This document shows positions 44,697 through 53,928 of a stretch of 64,000 nt of DNA, one piece after another (positions within the stretch are counted from its first letter, which is position 1; each line of letters opens with the position of its first letter). Origin of the DNA: Conexibacter sp. SYSU D00693 (lineage in GTDB: Bacteria; Actinomycetota; Thermoleophilia; Solirubrobacterales; Solirubrobacteraceae); assembly GCF_017084525.1 (NCBI RefSeq), contig NZ_CP070950.1, positions 2,356,001 through 2,420,000 on the forward strand. Reading direction: 5' to 3'. A program made the translations under genes and the position numbers. Under the pieces are notes generated by a model. The model was not told where the DNA came from. It saw only the letters and a program-made list of their open reading frames with translations, and did no database searches.

Positions 44697-44703
44697 TGCA
44701 CAA
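44697..44703. promoter_or_regulatory. Possible extra half-site TGCACAA
   Basis: TGCACAA repeats the centre of the palindrome at 44723-44740 (TTGCACAA) and lies 26 bases to its left, close to the PucR start. It may be a second, weaker contact site. Confidence 0.3.
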
Positions 44704-44722
44704 CGGCGCCCGCGCCTCTGCG

Positions 44723-44740
44723 GCGTCTTGCACAAGACGC
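44723..44740. promoter_or_regulatory. Probable PucR operator GCGTCTTGCACAAGACGC
   Basis: Perfect 8-bp inverted repeat (GCGTCTTG/CAAGACGC, 2-base centre) in the gap between the PucR and P450 genes, 17 bases upstream of the P450 -10 box at 44757. This position suits an activator or a repressor. Confidence 0.7.
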
Positions 44741-44756
44741 GCCGTCGCGCCGACCC

Positions 44757-44762
44757 TAGCTT
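44757..44762 (+). promoter_or_regulatory. -10 box of third P450 gene (TAGCTT)
   Basis: TAGCTT lies 9 bases before the ATG at 44772, downstream of the palindrome. Confidence 0.5.
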
Positions 44763-44771
44763 CGCCCCGCC

Positions 44772-46037
44772 ATGACCGCCACCCGCTTCTCGCCCTTCGA
44801 GACCCACCTCGGTGACCTCGACACCTTCGCCGACGGTCCGCCGCACGCGCTCTTCGCCCGCATGCGCGAGGAGGCGCCGGTGATGTGGACGCGCGCGCCC
44901 GACGACTTCCCCGAGGCCGACCAGCCCGGCTTCTGGTCGGTCACCCGCGCCGAGCACGTCACCCAGGTCGGCAAGGACCCGGCGACCTTCTCCTCCTGGC
45001 TCGGGGGCTTTGCGATGCGCTCGGACGAGGTCGGCTCGCTCGAGGTCGCCCGCAGCGTGATGATCGGCAAGGACGGCGACGAGCACGCGCGGATGCGCGG
45101 CACGGTGAGCAAGGCCTTCACGCCGTGGCGCGTGCGCGACCTCGAGCCCGTCATCCGCGAGCGCACCCGGGCGCTCATCGACGCGGTGCTCGACGCGGGC
45201 GAGTGCGACGTGTGCACCGACCTCGCCGGGCCGCTGGCCAACGCGACGATGAGCGACCTGCTCGGCGTGCCGGAGGCCGACCGGCCGCAGATCAACCGCT
45301 GGACCGACGCGTTCCTGGCCCGCCACGACGAGCTCGCGGGCGGCATGGCGGGCGACGAGGCGATGGCCGCGACGGCCGTCTACCTCGACGGCCTGCTGCG
45401 CGAGCGCGAGGCCCATCCGCAGGACGACCTCATCACCGCGCTGGGGCTGGCGACCTACGACGGCGAGCCGATGCCGCGCGAGGAGCAGATCGGCGTCTTC
45501 AGCCAGCTCTTCGCGGCGGGCATCGACTCGACGAAGGCGACGATGGCCAACGGCCTCAAGGCGCTGCTCGAGCACCCCCGCCAGCTCGCCCTGCTCCAGC
45601 GCGACCTGTCGCTGGTCCCGGCGGCGGTGGAGGAGGTGCTGCGCTGGAACCCGCCGTTCACGCACCAGCGGCGGACCGCGACGCGCGACACCGAGCTCGG
45701 CGGCCAGACGATCTTCGCCGGCGACTCCGTCGTCATGTGGCTGCAGTCCTCGAGCCGCGACCCGCGGGCCATCGACCGCCCCGACGTCTTCGACGTCACC
45801 CGCGGCGCCAAGGGCTGCCCGCACCACGCCTTCGGCGGCGGCGGGCGTCACTTCTGCCTCGGCGCGGGCCTCGCCCGCCTCGAGCTGACCGTCTTCTTCG
45901 AGGAGCTGCTGAGCCGCATGCGCGCCATCACGCTCACCGGCGACGTCGAGCGGATCCGGTCGTGCTTCGTCGACGGCCTCAAGCGCATGCCGATCGCCTT
46001 CGTCCCCGTCCCCCGCCGCGACGCCGTCGCCGCCTAG
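44772..46037 (+). CDS. Cytochrome P450 (third)
   Basis: 421 aa. The I-helix reads AGIDST (249-254), the K-helix Glu288-x2-Arg291 (EEVLRW) and the heme loop HHAFGGGGRHFCLGAGLARLE with Cys362. The I-helix has Asp-Ser-Thr instead of the usual Glu/Asp-Thr-Thr, still placing an acid-alcohol pair for oxygen activation. Two out-of-ordinary cysteines (C145, C148 in GECDVCTDL) lie in the D-E region. The aldehyde dehydrogenase gene follows after 17 bp, so the pair could oxidise an alcohol, ether or methyl group to an aldehyde and then to an acid. Divergent from a PucR regulator with an operator between them. Confidence 0.93.
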   Translation: MTATRFSPFETHLGDLDTFADGPPHALFARMREEAPVMWTRAPDDFPEADQPGFWSVTRAEHVTQVGKDPATFSSWLGGFAMRSDEVGSLEVARSVMIGKDGDEHARMRGTVSKAFTPWRVRDLEPVIRERTRALIDAVLDAGECDVCTDLAGPLANATMSDLLGVPEADRPQINRWTDAFLARHDELAGGMAGDEAMAATAVYLDGLLREREAHPQDDLITALGLATYDGEPMPREEQIGVFSQLFAAGIDSTKATMANGLKALLEHPRQLALLQRDLSLVPAAVEEVLRWNPPFTHQRRTATRDTELGGQTIFAGDSVVMWLQSSSRDPRAIDRPDVFDVTRGAKGCPHHAFGGGGRHFCLGAGLARLELTVFFEELLSRMRAITLTGDVERIRSCFVDGLKRMPIAFVPVPRRDAVAA

Positions 46038-46054
46038 CCCGAGAGAGGCCGACC

Positions 46055-47521
46055 ATGTCCCTCGCCACCTCCACCATCGTCGACCGCGACCAGGCGGCCG
46101 CGTCCGACGCGCCCGCGATCGAGCGCCTGCAGGAGAGCCTCGCGCTCCAGCGGGCGGCGTTCCGCAAGGACCCGATCCCCACCAAGGCGCAGCGCGTCGA
46201 GCACCTCCAGGCGCTCGCCGGCATGCTCGTCGCCAACCGTGCGCGCATCGAGGCCGCGGTCGCCGAGGACTTCGGTGCGCATCCCGCGCTGTTCTGCGAC
46301 CTGCTCGAGGTCCTCGGACCGGCGGGCCGCGCCGTCGCCGCCATCGAGGCGCTCGATGACTGGATGGCCGCCGAGCAGCGCGCCGCCGACCCGGCCCTGT
46401 GGGGCGACGCGCGCGTCGAGATGCGCCTCGAGCCCAAGGGCGTCATCGGCAACATGGCGCCGTGGAACTTCCCGTTCGAGATCGGGTGCGGTCCGGTGGT
46501 CGAGATGCTCGCCGCGGGCAACCGCGTCGTGGTCAAGCCCTCGGACCTCACGCCGGCCTGCGCGGCGCTGCTCGAGGAGCTCGTCGCCCAGACCTTCGAC
46601 CGCGATCGGGTCACGACCGCCGTCGGCGGCCTCGAGCTGGCGCGCGCGTTCACCCGCCAGCCGTGGGACCACCTGATGTACACCGGCAGCCCCGGCGTCG
46701 GGCGCGAGGTCATGCGGGCCGCGGCCGAACACCTCGTGCCGGTCACGCTCGAGCTGGGCGGCAAGTGCCCGGCGGTGCTGACGGCGTCGGGCGTCACCCG
46801 CGAGGCGGTCGCGTCGATCCTCGGCACGAAGCTCGTCAAGAACGGCCAGATGTGCATCACCGTCGACCACGTCCTCGTCCCGCGTGACCGCCTGGAGGAC
46901 CTCGTCGACCTGCTCGTCGGCTTCGCGCGCGACGTCCTCCCCGGCCACTCCACGACGGCCGACGCCGTCGGCCTCATCACCGACCGCCACCTCGCCCGCA
47001 TCGAGGCGATGCTCGACGAGGCGCGCGAGGCCGGCGCGCGGATCGTCGAGCTCGAACCCGGCACCGGCGTCGATCGCGCCACGCGCCGCATGCCGCTGTC
47101 GCTCGTCGTCGACCCGCCCGCCGGCCTGCGCCTCATGCAGGAGGAGGTCTTCGGCCCGCTGCTGCCGGTCATCCCCTACGACGACCTCGACGAGGCGCTC
47201 GCCGCCATCGACGCCCAGGACCGCCCCCTCGGCCTCTACGTCTTCGGCGACGACGCCGAGGAGTGCGAGCACGTCGTGCGCACCGTGCGCTCGGGCGGCG
47301 CGTGCATCAACGGCTGTGCGCTGCAGGGCGCCGTCGCCTCCCTGGGCTTCGGCGGCAGCGGCACCAGCGGCATGGGCCGCCACCACGGCATCGAGGGCTT
47401 CCGCGAGTTCAGCACCGCCCGGGGCGTCGTGGTCCGCGGCACCCACGACGACACCGACGTCCTCTTCCCGCCCTACGGCGCGAAGGCGCAGGCGGTGGTG
47501 GACGCCGCGCTGGGCGGCTGA
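46055..47521 (+). CDS. Aldehyde dehydrogenase, coniferyl-aldehyde dehydrogenase-like
   Basis: 488 aa, in the size range of class 3 (ALDH3-like) enzymes. Catalytic Cys267 is in VKNGQMCITVDHV, the general base Glu233 in TLELGGKCPAV, and the cofactor loop is YTGSPGVGREVM; the proline-phenylalanine block NMAPWNFPFEIG is also family-typical. Sequence style is closest to coniferyl aldehyde dehydrogenases, i.e. oxidation of a phenylpropenal or long aldehyde to the acid with NAD(P). GAGAGAGG lies 6 bases before the ATG at 46055, confirming the start. Transcribed with the P450 immediately upstream. Confidence 0.9.
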   Translation: MSLATSTIVDRDQAAASDAPAIERLQESLALQRAAFRKDPIPTKAQRVEHLQALAGMLVANRARIEAAVAEDFGAHPALFCDLLEVLGPAGRAVAAIEALDDWMAAEQRAADPALWGDARVEMRLEPKGVIGNMAPWNFPFEIGCGPVVEMLAAGNRVVVKPSDLTPACAALLEELVAQTFDRDRVTTAVGGLELARAFTRQPWDHLMYTGSPGVGREVMRAAAEHLVPVTLELGGKCPAVLTASGVTREAVASILGTKLVKNGQMCITVDHVLVPRDRLEDLVDLLVGFARDVLPGHSTTADAVGLITDRHLARIEAMLDEAREAGARIVELEPGTGVDRATRRMPLSLVVDPPAGLRLMQEEVFGPLLPVIPYDDLDEALAAIDAQDRPLGLYVFGDDAEECEHVVRTVRSGGACINGCALQGAVASLGFGGSGTSGMGRHHGIEGFREFSTARGVVVRGTHDDTDVLFPPYGAKAQAVVDAALGG

Positions 47522-47534
47522 GGCCCGGCTGACC

Positions 47535-47565
47535 GCTGGTCGCGCGGCGTTGCCGTGCGACCAGC
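47535..47565 (+). terminator. Hairpin after aldehyde dehydrogenase gene
   Basis: Perfect 9-bp stem (GCTGGTCGC, 47535-47543; GCGACCAGC, 47557-47565) with a 13-base loop, 13 bases after the stop. It also overlaps the -35 region of the next gene, so an operator role is possible. Confidence 0.55.
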
Positions 47566-47573
47566 TTCCGGGG

Positions 47574-47579
47574 TAGCGT
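47574..47579 (+). promoter_or_regulatory. -10 box of CocE-like hydrolase gene (TAGCGT)
   Basis: TAGCGT ends 5 bases before the ATG at 47585. Confidence 0.5.
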
Positions 47580-47584
47580 CAGCC

Positions 47585-49855
47585 ATGGCGTCATGGGTCA
47601 AGGCCGGCGTCGCAGCGGTGCTCGCGGCGCTCCTCGTGCCGGTCGCGACCGCGCAGGCGTTCACCGCGCGCGGCAGCGTCGAGCAGGTCGCCGCGGAGGG
47701 GCTGGCCCCGGGGGTCTCGGTCGCGCTGGTCGACGGCGCCGGCCGGACCGTCGAGCAGCGGACGGCCAACGCGCTGGGCGCGACGCTCTTCCGCGGCGTC
47801 GAGCCGGGCCACGGCTACCGCGTGCGCGCGGGCGGCGAGGAGTCGGGCGCGCTGACCGTCCTGTCGACGGCCTCGGCGCCGCCGAGCACGAAGGTCTACG
47901 ACCAGGCGATCCCGCCCGACGGCTACGGCTACCTCACGACGCGCGACGGGACGAAGCTCGCGTACTCGGTGCACCCGCCGACCGACGTCACGAACGTCCT
48001 CGGCGTCGACCTCCCGGGGCTGCCGGTCGCGGGGCCCTACCCGACGCTCATCGAGTACTCCGGCTACGCCTACGCGCGCCCGTCCGGGCCGGCGAGCGGC
48101 ATCGCCACGCTCGCCAACCTCATGGGCTTCGCCGTCGTCGACGTGAACATGCGCGGCACGGGCTGCTCGGGCGGGGCGTTCGACTTCTTCGAGCCGCTGC
48201 AGGGCCTGGACGGCTACGACGTCATCGAGACCATCGCCCGCCAGCCGTGGGTCAAGGGCGGCAAGGTCGGGATGCTCGGCATCTCCTACGGCGGGATCTC
48301 GCAGCTGTTCACCGCCGCGACGCAGCCGCCGAGCCTCGCGGCGATCACGCCGCTGTCGGTGATCGACCAGACGCAGACGACGCTCTACCCCGGCGGCATC
48401 CTCAACACGGGCTTCGCCTTCAACTGGGCCAAGGAGCGCGCGAAGGAGGCGCTGCCCTCAGGGCCCGACGCCGGCCAGCCCTACGCCGCGGAGCGCATCG
48501 CGGGCGGCGACACGGTCTGCAAGGACAACCAGGCGCTGCACGCCGAGGCGATCGACCTCCTCAAGAAGGTCCGCGACAACGACCACTACGTCCCGGAGGT
48601 CGCCGACCCGCTGGCGCCGGTGACGTTCGTCGACCGCATCAAGGTGCCGACGTTCCTGGCCTGCCAGTCCACCGACGAGCAGACCGGCGGCCACTGCCCC
48701 ACGCTGTTCTCCCGTCTCACGGGCACGAAGCGCAAGTGGTTCACCTTCACCAACGGCACGCACGTCGACTCGCTGGCGCCCGAGACGTTCAACCGCCTGC
48801 TCGACTTCCTCTCGATCTACGTCGCCGACCAGTCGCCCGCGGCGCGCAACCTCGTCCCGCGCACCGCCGCGGGCCTGGTCTACGACACGGCGATGGGCGT
48901 CTCGGGACTCACGCTGCCGCGCGACCCCATCCAGGAGGAGCCGAACTTCGCGGCGGCCAAGCAGCAGTTCGAGCGGCTCGACCCGGTGCGGATCCTCTTC
49001 GACAACGGCGCCGGCCGGGCGCCGGGCCAGCCCTACCCGGGCTTCGAGCGCAGCTTCCGCGGCTACCCCGTTCCGGGCACGACGGCGGGCCGCTGGTACC
49101 TCACCGCGGGCGGCGCGCTGCAGCCGCAGCGCGCCCGGGTGCCCCGCGCGGCGACGTTCACGTGGGACGCGCGGGCGCGGCCGCTGACGAACTTCACCGG
49201 CGACACGGGCGCCGGGACGGACGGCCTGTGGACCGCCACCCCGCCCTACCGGTGGGAGCAGGACCCGCCCGGCTCCGCGGCCGGCTTCCTGACCGCCCCG
49301 CTCGAGCGCGACACGCTCGTCGTGGGCGCCGGCGCGGTGAAGGCGTGGGTGCGCTCGTCGGCGCGCAGCGTCGACCTCCAGGCGACGATCAGCGAGGTGC
49401 GGCCCGACGGCAAGGAGGTCTTCGTCCAGGGCGGCTGGCTGCGCTCGCGCGCCCGCAAGCTCGACAAGGCCAAGAGCACGCCGCTGGCCCCCGTGCTGAG
49501 CCTGCGCAAGGCGGACGTCAAGGCGATGCCGAAGGGCAGGTACGTCCCGGTGACCATCCCGCTCTACCACCAGGCCCACGCCTACCGGGAGGGCTCGCGC
49601 ATCCGCCTGCGGATCTCGGCGCCCAACGGCGACCAGCCGATCTGGGCCTTCGAGGAGACACTGCCCGCCGGCAAGGCGCGAGTCGCGGTGGGCGCCGGCG
49701 GGCGGATGACCTCCCGGCTGCTGCTGCCGGTCGTCCCGGGTGGCGCGCCGACCCCGCTGCCACCCTGCCCGGGCCTGCGCGGCGAGCCGTGCCGGGACCA
49801 GGTGCCGTTCGCCAACCGGACGGCGCGGGTGCGGGCGCGGGCGATCAGCGGGTGA
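47585..49855 (+). CDS. Secreted CocE/NonD-family hydrolase (X-Pro dipeptidyl-peptidase S15 type)
   Basis: 756 aa. Signal peptide VKAGVAAVLAALLVPVATAQ cleaved near AQA at 25. After a ~75-residue beta domain, the alpha/beta-hydrolase core has YSGYAYARPSGPASG, the G-x-S-x-G of GMLGISYGGISQ with nucleophile Ser234, and MRGTGCSGGAFDFFE; the His partner is probably His394 in FTNGTHVDSLAPE by position. The C-terminal third is the jelly-roll of S15/CocE proteins (TFTWDARARPLTNFTGD ... PNGDQPIWAFEETL). Family members cleave esters, amides or X-Pro dipeptides outside the membrane. The last codons overlap the convergent PKD gene by 11 bp. Start is at 47585, since an in-frame GTG at 47555 is inside the upstream hairpin. 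Confidence 0.87.
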   Translation: MASWVKAGVAAVLAALLVPVATAQAFTARGSVEQVAAEGLAPGVSVALVDGAGRTVEQRTANALGATLFRGVEPGHGYRVRAGGEESGALTVLSTASAPPSTKVYDQAIPPDGYGYLTTRDGTKLAYSVHPPTDVTNVLGVDLPGLPVAGPYPTLIEYSGYAYARPSGPASGIATLANLMGFAVVDVNMRGTGCSGGAFDFFEPLQGLDGYDVIETIARQPWVKGGKVGMLGISYGGISQLFTAATQPPSLAAITPLSVIDQTQTTLYPGGILNTGFAFNWAKERAKEALPSGPDAGQPYAAERIAGGDTVCKDNQALHAEAIDLLKKVRDNDHYVPEVADPLAPVTFVDRIKVPTFLACQSTDEQTGGHCPTLFSRLTGTKRKWFTFTNGTHVDSLAPETFNRLLDFLSIYVADQSPAARNLVPRTAAGLVYDTAMGVSGLTLPRDPIQEEPNFAAAKQQFERLDPVRILFDNGAGRAPGQPYPGFERSFRGYPVPGTTAGRWYLTAGGALQPQRARVPRAATFTWDARARPLTNFTGDTGAGTDGLWTATPPYRWEQDPPGSAAGFLTAPLERDTLVVGAGAVKAWVRSSARSVDLQATISEVRPDGKEVFVQGGWLRSRARKLDKAKSTPLAPVLSLRKADVKAMPKGRYVPVTIPLYHQAHAYREGSRIRLRISAPNGDQPIWAFEETLPAGKARVAVGAGGRMTSRLLLPVVPGGAPTPLPPCPGLRGEPCRDQVPFANRTARVRARAISG

Positions 49856-51668
49856 CGGTGAAGGCCAGCCGCACCGCGCTCGACGCGCGGCCGTCGGCGG
49901 TCGCGGTGAGCGTCGCGCGGTAGCGCCCAGGCGCGAGCCGCTTGCCCTTGACGCGGCCGCTGAAGCTCAGCTTCGCGCGGCCGGCGGCCAGCGTCTTGCG
50001 CGGCAGCGCCCCGACGCGCGACCAGCGCTTGCCGCGCCGCCGGTCGATCGTCACGGTGACGGCCGACGGGCGGCTGAGCGTGAAGCGGAACGCGAGGCCC
50101 TTCGCCGTTCGGCGGAAGCGCTTGCGGAAGGAGACCTTCGTCAGCGACGGCCGTGCCGGGACCGTCGTCGTCGGCGTTCCGGGCAGCGGCGTGGGGGGCG
50201 TCGAGCCGCCGGGCGCGGCCGCCACGGTCGTCGTCCCGCTCGCGCTCGCCGTCTGGCCCGTCGGGTCCTTGACCGTGACCTTCCAGGCGAAGCTGCCCGC
50301 CCTGGCGAAGGCGTGCGACGGCGCCGCGTCGGTGGACGTCGTCCCGTCGCCGAACTCCCATGCGTAGGTCAGCGGGTCGCCCGGGTCGGGGTCCGTGCCC
50401 GTCGCGGAGAAGCCGCCCGCCTGCCCGGCCGTGAGCGTCGCGGGGCCGCTGGCGCTCACCGCCGGGGCCCGGCGCTGGTACTCGTAGGCGCCGACGTCCA
50501 TCGCGCCGTTGACCAAGCGCGCGAGGCCGTCGTTGTCGAGGCGGTCCGGCCATGGCGTGACGTTCGGCCCGACGGCCTCGACGAGCGGCGAGTCCCAGCG
50601 CAGGTGCAGGTCGTCGCCGCCGACGAAGCCGAACGTCGCCGGCAGCGGGAAGGACTCCGTGAGCGTGCCCGTGCCCGTCGAGATGATGGACGCCGCGTCG
50701 TAGGCCGAGCGGGTGAGCGTGAGGTTGGCCGCGGCGCCGGGCGACCCCTGGCGGGCGGCGGCGCGCTGGAAGCCGGTGATGATGGAGTTCTCGACCTCCA
50801 TGGTGGCGGCGAAGCCGCTGGCGCCGTTGAACAGGCCCGCGCCCGTGGAGCTCGTGCCCGGCCCCACGAGCGTGAGGCCGGTGACGGAGGCGGTGGGCGA
50901 GGCGCTGGTCGTCTCGGTCGCGATGCCGACCCCGTTGTCGGCGGTCATGCGGATGACGCTGTCGCGCACCAGCGCGCTGCGACCCACGCGGATCCCGGTC
51001 GATCGGGCGCTGATGCGCAGCCGGTCGAGCAGCGTGCCCAGGCCGAAGTTCACGACCGCGACGTTGCCGCTGAGGTCGAGGTCGCGCATCACGCCGTTGG
51101 GACCCTGGACGTTGAGCGCGTTGCCCGAGCCGCCGGCCACGCTGCGCCCCGTGACCCACCGGGCGCTCGCCGCGCCGTTGGCGAAGAGCACGTTGTTGGT
51201 GAAGTTCCCGATGACCTGGTCGGGGTTGAGGACGTCGACGCGCTCGAGCTCGAGCCCGCCGGTGCCGCCGACGATGCCGTGGTGGTTGGCGCCCGGCGTC
51301 GCCCGGACGGTGAGGTCGCGCACGTGGGTGACGCCGGAGACGCCCGCCACGTCGAGCACCGCGCCGGAGGCCGCCGCGGTGTTCGTGACGACGGTCTTGT
51401 CGCGCCCCGCGCCCAGGATCGCCACGCCGCCGCTGAAGTCCGTCGAGCTGAAGGAGGCGGCGCCGGCGCTGTAGGTGGCGGCGCCGAGGAGGATCGTGTC
51501 GTCGCCGGCGTTGGACGCCGCGTCGTCGAGCGCGTGCTGCAGGGTCGCGGCAGGGGCGGTGTCGCACGTCGCCGGGGCGACGCAGAACGTCGCCGCGGAG
51601 GCGGACGCAACCGGCGTCGCCAGGCCGGCGACGAGCAGGAGCAGGGGCAGCCGACGGGCGCTGGACAC
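49845..51668 (-). CDS. Secreted PKD-domain protein with beta-helix-like region
   Basis: 607 aa from a GTG at 51668; GAGCAT ends 6 bases before it. Signal peptide RLPLLLLVAGLATPVASASA. Residues ~30-380 read as repeating right-handed beta-helix rungs (TILLGAATYS, GVAILGAGRDKTVVTN, DLTVRATPGANHHGIVGG, NSIITGFQ), as in choice-of-anchor/pectate-lyase-fold proteins. A PKD domain follows near 405-485 (YAWEFGDGTTSTDAAPSHAF), then a Pro/Thr linker and an Arg-rich beta domain of ~100 residues (SLTKVSFRKRFRRTAKGLAF to RLAFTVTR). No catalytic site is visible; adhesin or surface coat protein is the guess. Confidence 0.8.
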   Translation of the reverse strand: MSSARRLPLLLLVAGLATPVASASAATFCVAPATCDTAPAATLQHALDDAASNAGDDTILLGAATYSAGAASFSSTDFSGGVAILGAGRDKTVVTNTAAASGAVLDVAGVSGVTHVRDLTVRATPGANHHGIVGGTGGLELERVDVLNPDQVIGNFTNNVLFANGAASARWVTGRSVAGGSGNALNVQGPNGVMRDLDLSGNVAVVNFGLGTLLDRLRISARSTGIRVGRSALVRDSVIRMTADNGVGIATETTSASPTASVTGLTLVGPGTSSTGAGLFNGASGFAATMEVENSIITGFQRAAARQGSPGAAANLTLTRSAYDAASIISTGTGTLTESFPLPATFGFVGGDDLHLRWDSPLVEAVGPNVTPWPDRLDNDGLARLVNGAMDVGAYEYQRRAPAVSASGPATLTAGQAGGFSATGTDPDPGDPLTYAWEFGDGTTSTDAAPSHAFARAGSFAWKVTVKDPTGQTASASGTTTVAAAPGGSTPPTPLPGTPTTTVPARPSLTKVSFRKRFRRTAKGLAFRFTLSRPSAVTVTIDRRRGKRWSRVGALPRKTLAAGRAKLSFSGRVKGKRLAPGRYRATLTATADGRASSAVRLAFTVTR

Positions 51669-51771
51669 GGGCGCATGCTCCGTGCGGGACCGTCCGCGCG
51701 CAAGTGCGACGTCTGTCCACGCGACGAACGGCGCGCCCTGCGACCGTCGGCGTCGACGGTCCGCCTGTCGA

Positions 51772-51800
51772 TTGACATTCGATAGATGATGCGCGATCCT
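51772..51800 (+). promoter_or_regulatory. Promoter of DUF2975/XRE operon (TTGACA, 17 bp, GATCCT)
   Basis: A consensus TTGACA (51772-51777), a 17-base spacer and GATCCT (51795-51800) are followed by 6 bases and the ATG at 51807. Spacing is ideal for a leaderless sigma-70 promoter. Direct repeats TCGAT (51769 and 51779 area) flank the -35 and might be the target of the XRE protein. Confidence 0.6.
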
Positions 51801-51806
51801 CGATGC

Positions 51807-52286
51807 ATGGACATCGAGCGTCGTGCGGTCACCGCCCTCCGGGTCTTCCTGGTCGTCCTCTTCGGGATCCTCCTGCTCCTCCAGGTCATGTCACTGCCCG
51901 GCCAGTTCGCGCACATGGCCGAGGAGGAGCCCGACCTCGCCTACCTGCGCTGGCCGCTGACCGTCGTGACGATCTTCTGGGTCTTCTGCGCCCAGGTCGT
52001 CGTCGTGTCGACGTGGAAGCTCCTGGACCTCGTGCGCGCCGACCGGATCTTCAGCGACGCCTCGTGGACCTGGGTCGACGCGATCGTGCTCGCCATCGCG
52101 GCGGCGTGGACCACGTTCCTGGGCTTCTTCCTCTACGTCGGCTTCAAGGCCGACGACCCCGGCATGCCGCTGCTGCTGTTCCTCCTGCTCCTCGCCCTCA
52201 GCGTCGTGGGGCTGGTGATGCTCGTCATGCGCGCGCTGCTGCGACAGGCCACGAACCTCCGCACGGAGGTCGAGGCGGTCATCTGA
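51807..52286 (+). CDS. DUF2975-type membrane protein (YoaS-like)
   Basis: 159 aa with four hydrophobic helices: ALRVFLVVLFGILLLLQVM, LTVVTIFWVFCAQVVVVST, AIVLAIAAAWTTFLGFFLY and LLLFLLLLALSVVGLVMLVM. The central loop LDLVRADRIFSDASWTWVDA is the signature of DUF2975 proteins. The ATG at 51807 is used rather than 51786, because a -10 box ends 6 bases ahead. The stop is fused to the next start (TGATG). DUF2975 proteins are repeatedly encoded with a small XRE regulator (YoaS/YozG in Bacillus), and their role is unknown. Confidence 0.85.
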   Translation: MDIERRAVTALRVFLVVLFGILLLLQVMSLPGQFAHMAEEEPDLAYLRWPLTVVTIFWVFCAQVVVVSTWKLLDLVRADRIFSDASWTWVDAIVLAIAAAWTTFLGFFLYVGFKADDPGMPLLLFLLLLALSVVGLVMLVMRALLRQATNLRTEVEAVI

Positions 52287-52534
52287 TGGCCATCGTGGTG
52301 CGCATCGACGTCGAGCTCGCCCGCCGCAAGATGAGCGTCGGCGAGTTCGCCGAGCGCGTCGGGATCTCGCCCGCGAACGTCGCGGTGCTGAAGAACGGCC
52401 GCGCGAAGGCCGTGCGCTTCAGCACCCTCGAGGCGATGTGCCGCGTGCTCGAGTGCCAGCCCGGCGACCTCCTCGAGTTCGTCGACCACGAGGACGAGGA
52501 CGCGAGGATCGCCGCCGGCGCCGGCTCGGGCTAG
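52286..52534 (+). CDS. Small XRE-type transcriptional regulator (YozG-like)
   Basis: 82 aa. Almost the whole protein is one helix-turn-helix: VELARRKMSVGEFAERVGIS, PANVAVLKNGRAKAVRFSTL, EAMCRVLECQPGDLLEFVD, the Cro/CI layout typical of YozG. Its start shares a base with the upstream stop (TGATG), so it is translated with the membrane protein. The pair probably regulates itself, with the membrane protein perhaps modulating the repressor; this is inferred from gene linkage alone. The stop shares CTAG with the convergent monooxygenase stop. Confidence 0.88.
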   Translation: MAIVVRIDVELARRKMSVGEFAERVGISPANVAVLKNGRAKAVRFSTLEAMCRVLECQPGDLLEFVDHEDEDARIAAGAGSG

Positions 52535-53928
52535 GCCACCCACGCCACGTGGCCGTCAGGCCGGACGAGGACGGCCCCGGGCCCAAGGACCTCGCCGACC
52601 ACCGGCAGCTCCCACGGGCCCTCCGCCCGCGCGGCGACGACCCGTGCGCGCTCGGGCCGCGGCGCGCCGTCGAGACCACCGCCCAGGTCGAGCAGCAGCG
52701 GCCGCGCGTCGTGCAGGAGCGCGAAGACCCGCGTGGGCTCGCCGCCCTCGGTGACGAGGTCGAGGTCCGGCATCCGCCGCCCCACGAGCGGGTGGTCGCC
52801 GCCGAGGTCGTAGCGGACGTCGAGCCCGCTGAGCTCGGCCGCCAGCCGCGTGCGTGACTCCTCGGCGTCGAGCAGGTCGACGACCTTCTCGCGCAGGGCG
52901 TCCATCCGGTCGTCGACGCGCTGCAGGGCCGTCAGCGCCATCGTCGTGCGCAGCACCCGCGCGCCGACGGGACGGCGCTCGGCCTCGTAGGTGTCCAGGA
53001 GCGCGTCGGGCGCGGTGCCGTGCACGACCTCGGCGAGCTTCCAGCCGAGGTTGACGGCGTCCTGCACGCCGGTCCCCAGCCCCTGGCCGCCGATCGGCGA
53101 GTGGATGTGCGCGGCGTCGCCGGCGAGGAGGACCCGCCGGTCGCGGTAGGCCGCGGCCTGCAGCGACGCGTCGGTGAAGCGCGAGACCCAGTCGGCGCGG
53201 CGCAGCCCGAAGTCGGTCCCGAAGACGGCGACGAGCTCGGCGCGCAGGTCCTCGAGCGTCGGCTGACCCCCGCGCGTGGGGTCGGGCTCGCGCACGACGA
53301 CGCCGAAGCGCCCGTCGCCGAGCGGCCCGATCGCGTACGTGCCGTGCTCGTCGTGCTGGACGCCGAGCACCGGCTCGCCGGTCATCTCGACCTCGGCCTG
53401 GAGCATGCTCGTGGACGCGTCCCAGCCCTCGAACGCGATGCCGGCGGTCTTGCGCACGAGGCTGCGCGCGCCGTCGCAGCCGACGAGGTACCGCGCCCGC
53501 ACCCGCTCGCCGTCGGCCAGGTCGACCGTCACGCCGTCGACGTCCTGGGCGAAGCCGGTGACCTCACGCCGGCGGTGCAGCGCGACCGGCAGCTCCTCCA
53601 CCCATGCCCCGAGGATCGCCTCGATGCGGTCCTGGGTCAGCGCCAGCCCGTAGGGGTGGCGCGTCGGGAAGCCGGTGAGGTCGAGCCGCCGCCCGGCGAA
53701 GGCGACGATCTGCGCGCGCTCCCCCTCGGCGAGGAACCGGTCGGCGATGCCGCGCTGGTCCAGGACCTCGATCGTGCGCGCCTGCAGGCCGCGGGCCCGC
53801 GCGCTCTCGAGCTGCGTGCCGCCACGGCGCTCGAGCACGCCGACGTCCACGCCGGCCAGCGCGAGCTCGGCGGCGAGCACGTGCCCGGTCGGCCCGCCGC
53901 CGACCACCACCACCTCGTGCTCGATCAC
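52531..53928 (-). CDS. FAD-dependent aromatic monooxygenase (PHBH fold, Rox-like)
   Basis: 465 aa from a GTG at 53928. FAD motifs of the p-hydroxybenzoate hydroxylase class: [20 protein letters not shown] at the N-terminus, [15 protein letters not shown] (DG motif) and [20 protein letters not shown] with [13 protein letters not shown] (GD motif). The C-terminal thioredoxin-like domain ([11 protein letters not shown]) is present. This architecture covers MhpA-like, tetracycline and rifampicin monooxygenases. Its start overlaps the stop of the glycosyltransferase gene (GTGA), so both act on a common pathway; hydroxylation plus glycosylation is a known route for inactivating aromatic antibiotics, but a catabolic role is equally possible. 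Confidence 0.9.
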   Translation of the reverse strand: MIEHEVVVVGGGPTGHVLAAELALAGVDVGVLERRGGTQLESARARGLQARTIEVLDQRGIADRFLAEGERAQIVAFAGRRLDLTGFPTRHPYGLALTQDRIEAILGAWVEELPVALHRRREVTGFAQDVDGVTVDLADGERVRARYLVGCDGARSLVRKTAGIAFEGWDASTSMLQAEVEMTGEPVLGVQHDEHGTYAIGPLGDGRFGVVVREPDPTRGGQPTLEDLRAELVAVFGTDFGLRRADWVSRFTDASLQAAAYRDRRVLLAGDAAHIHSPIGGQGLGTGVQDAVNLGWKLAEVVHGTAPDALLDTYEAERRPVGARVLRTTMALTALQRVDDRMDALREKVVDLLDAEESRTRLAAELSGLDVRYDLGGDHPLVGRRMPDLDLVTEGGEPTRVFALLHDARPLLLDLGGGLDGAPRPERARVVAARAEGPWELPVVGEVLGPGAVLVRPDGHVAWVA

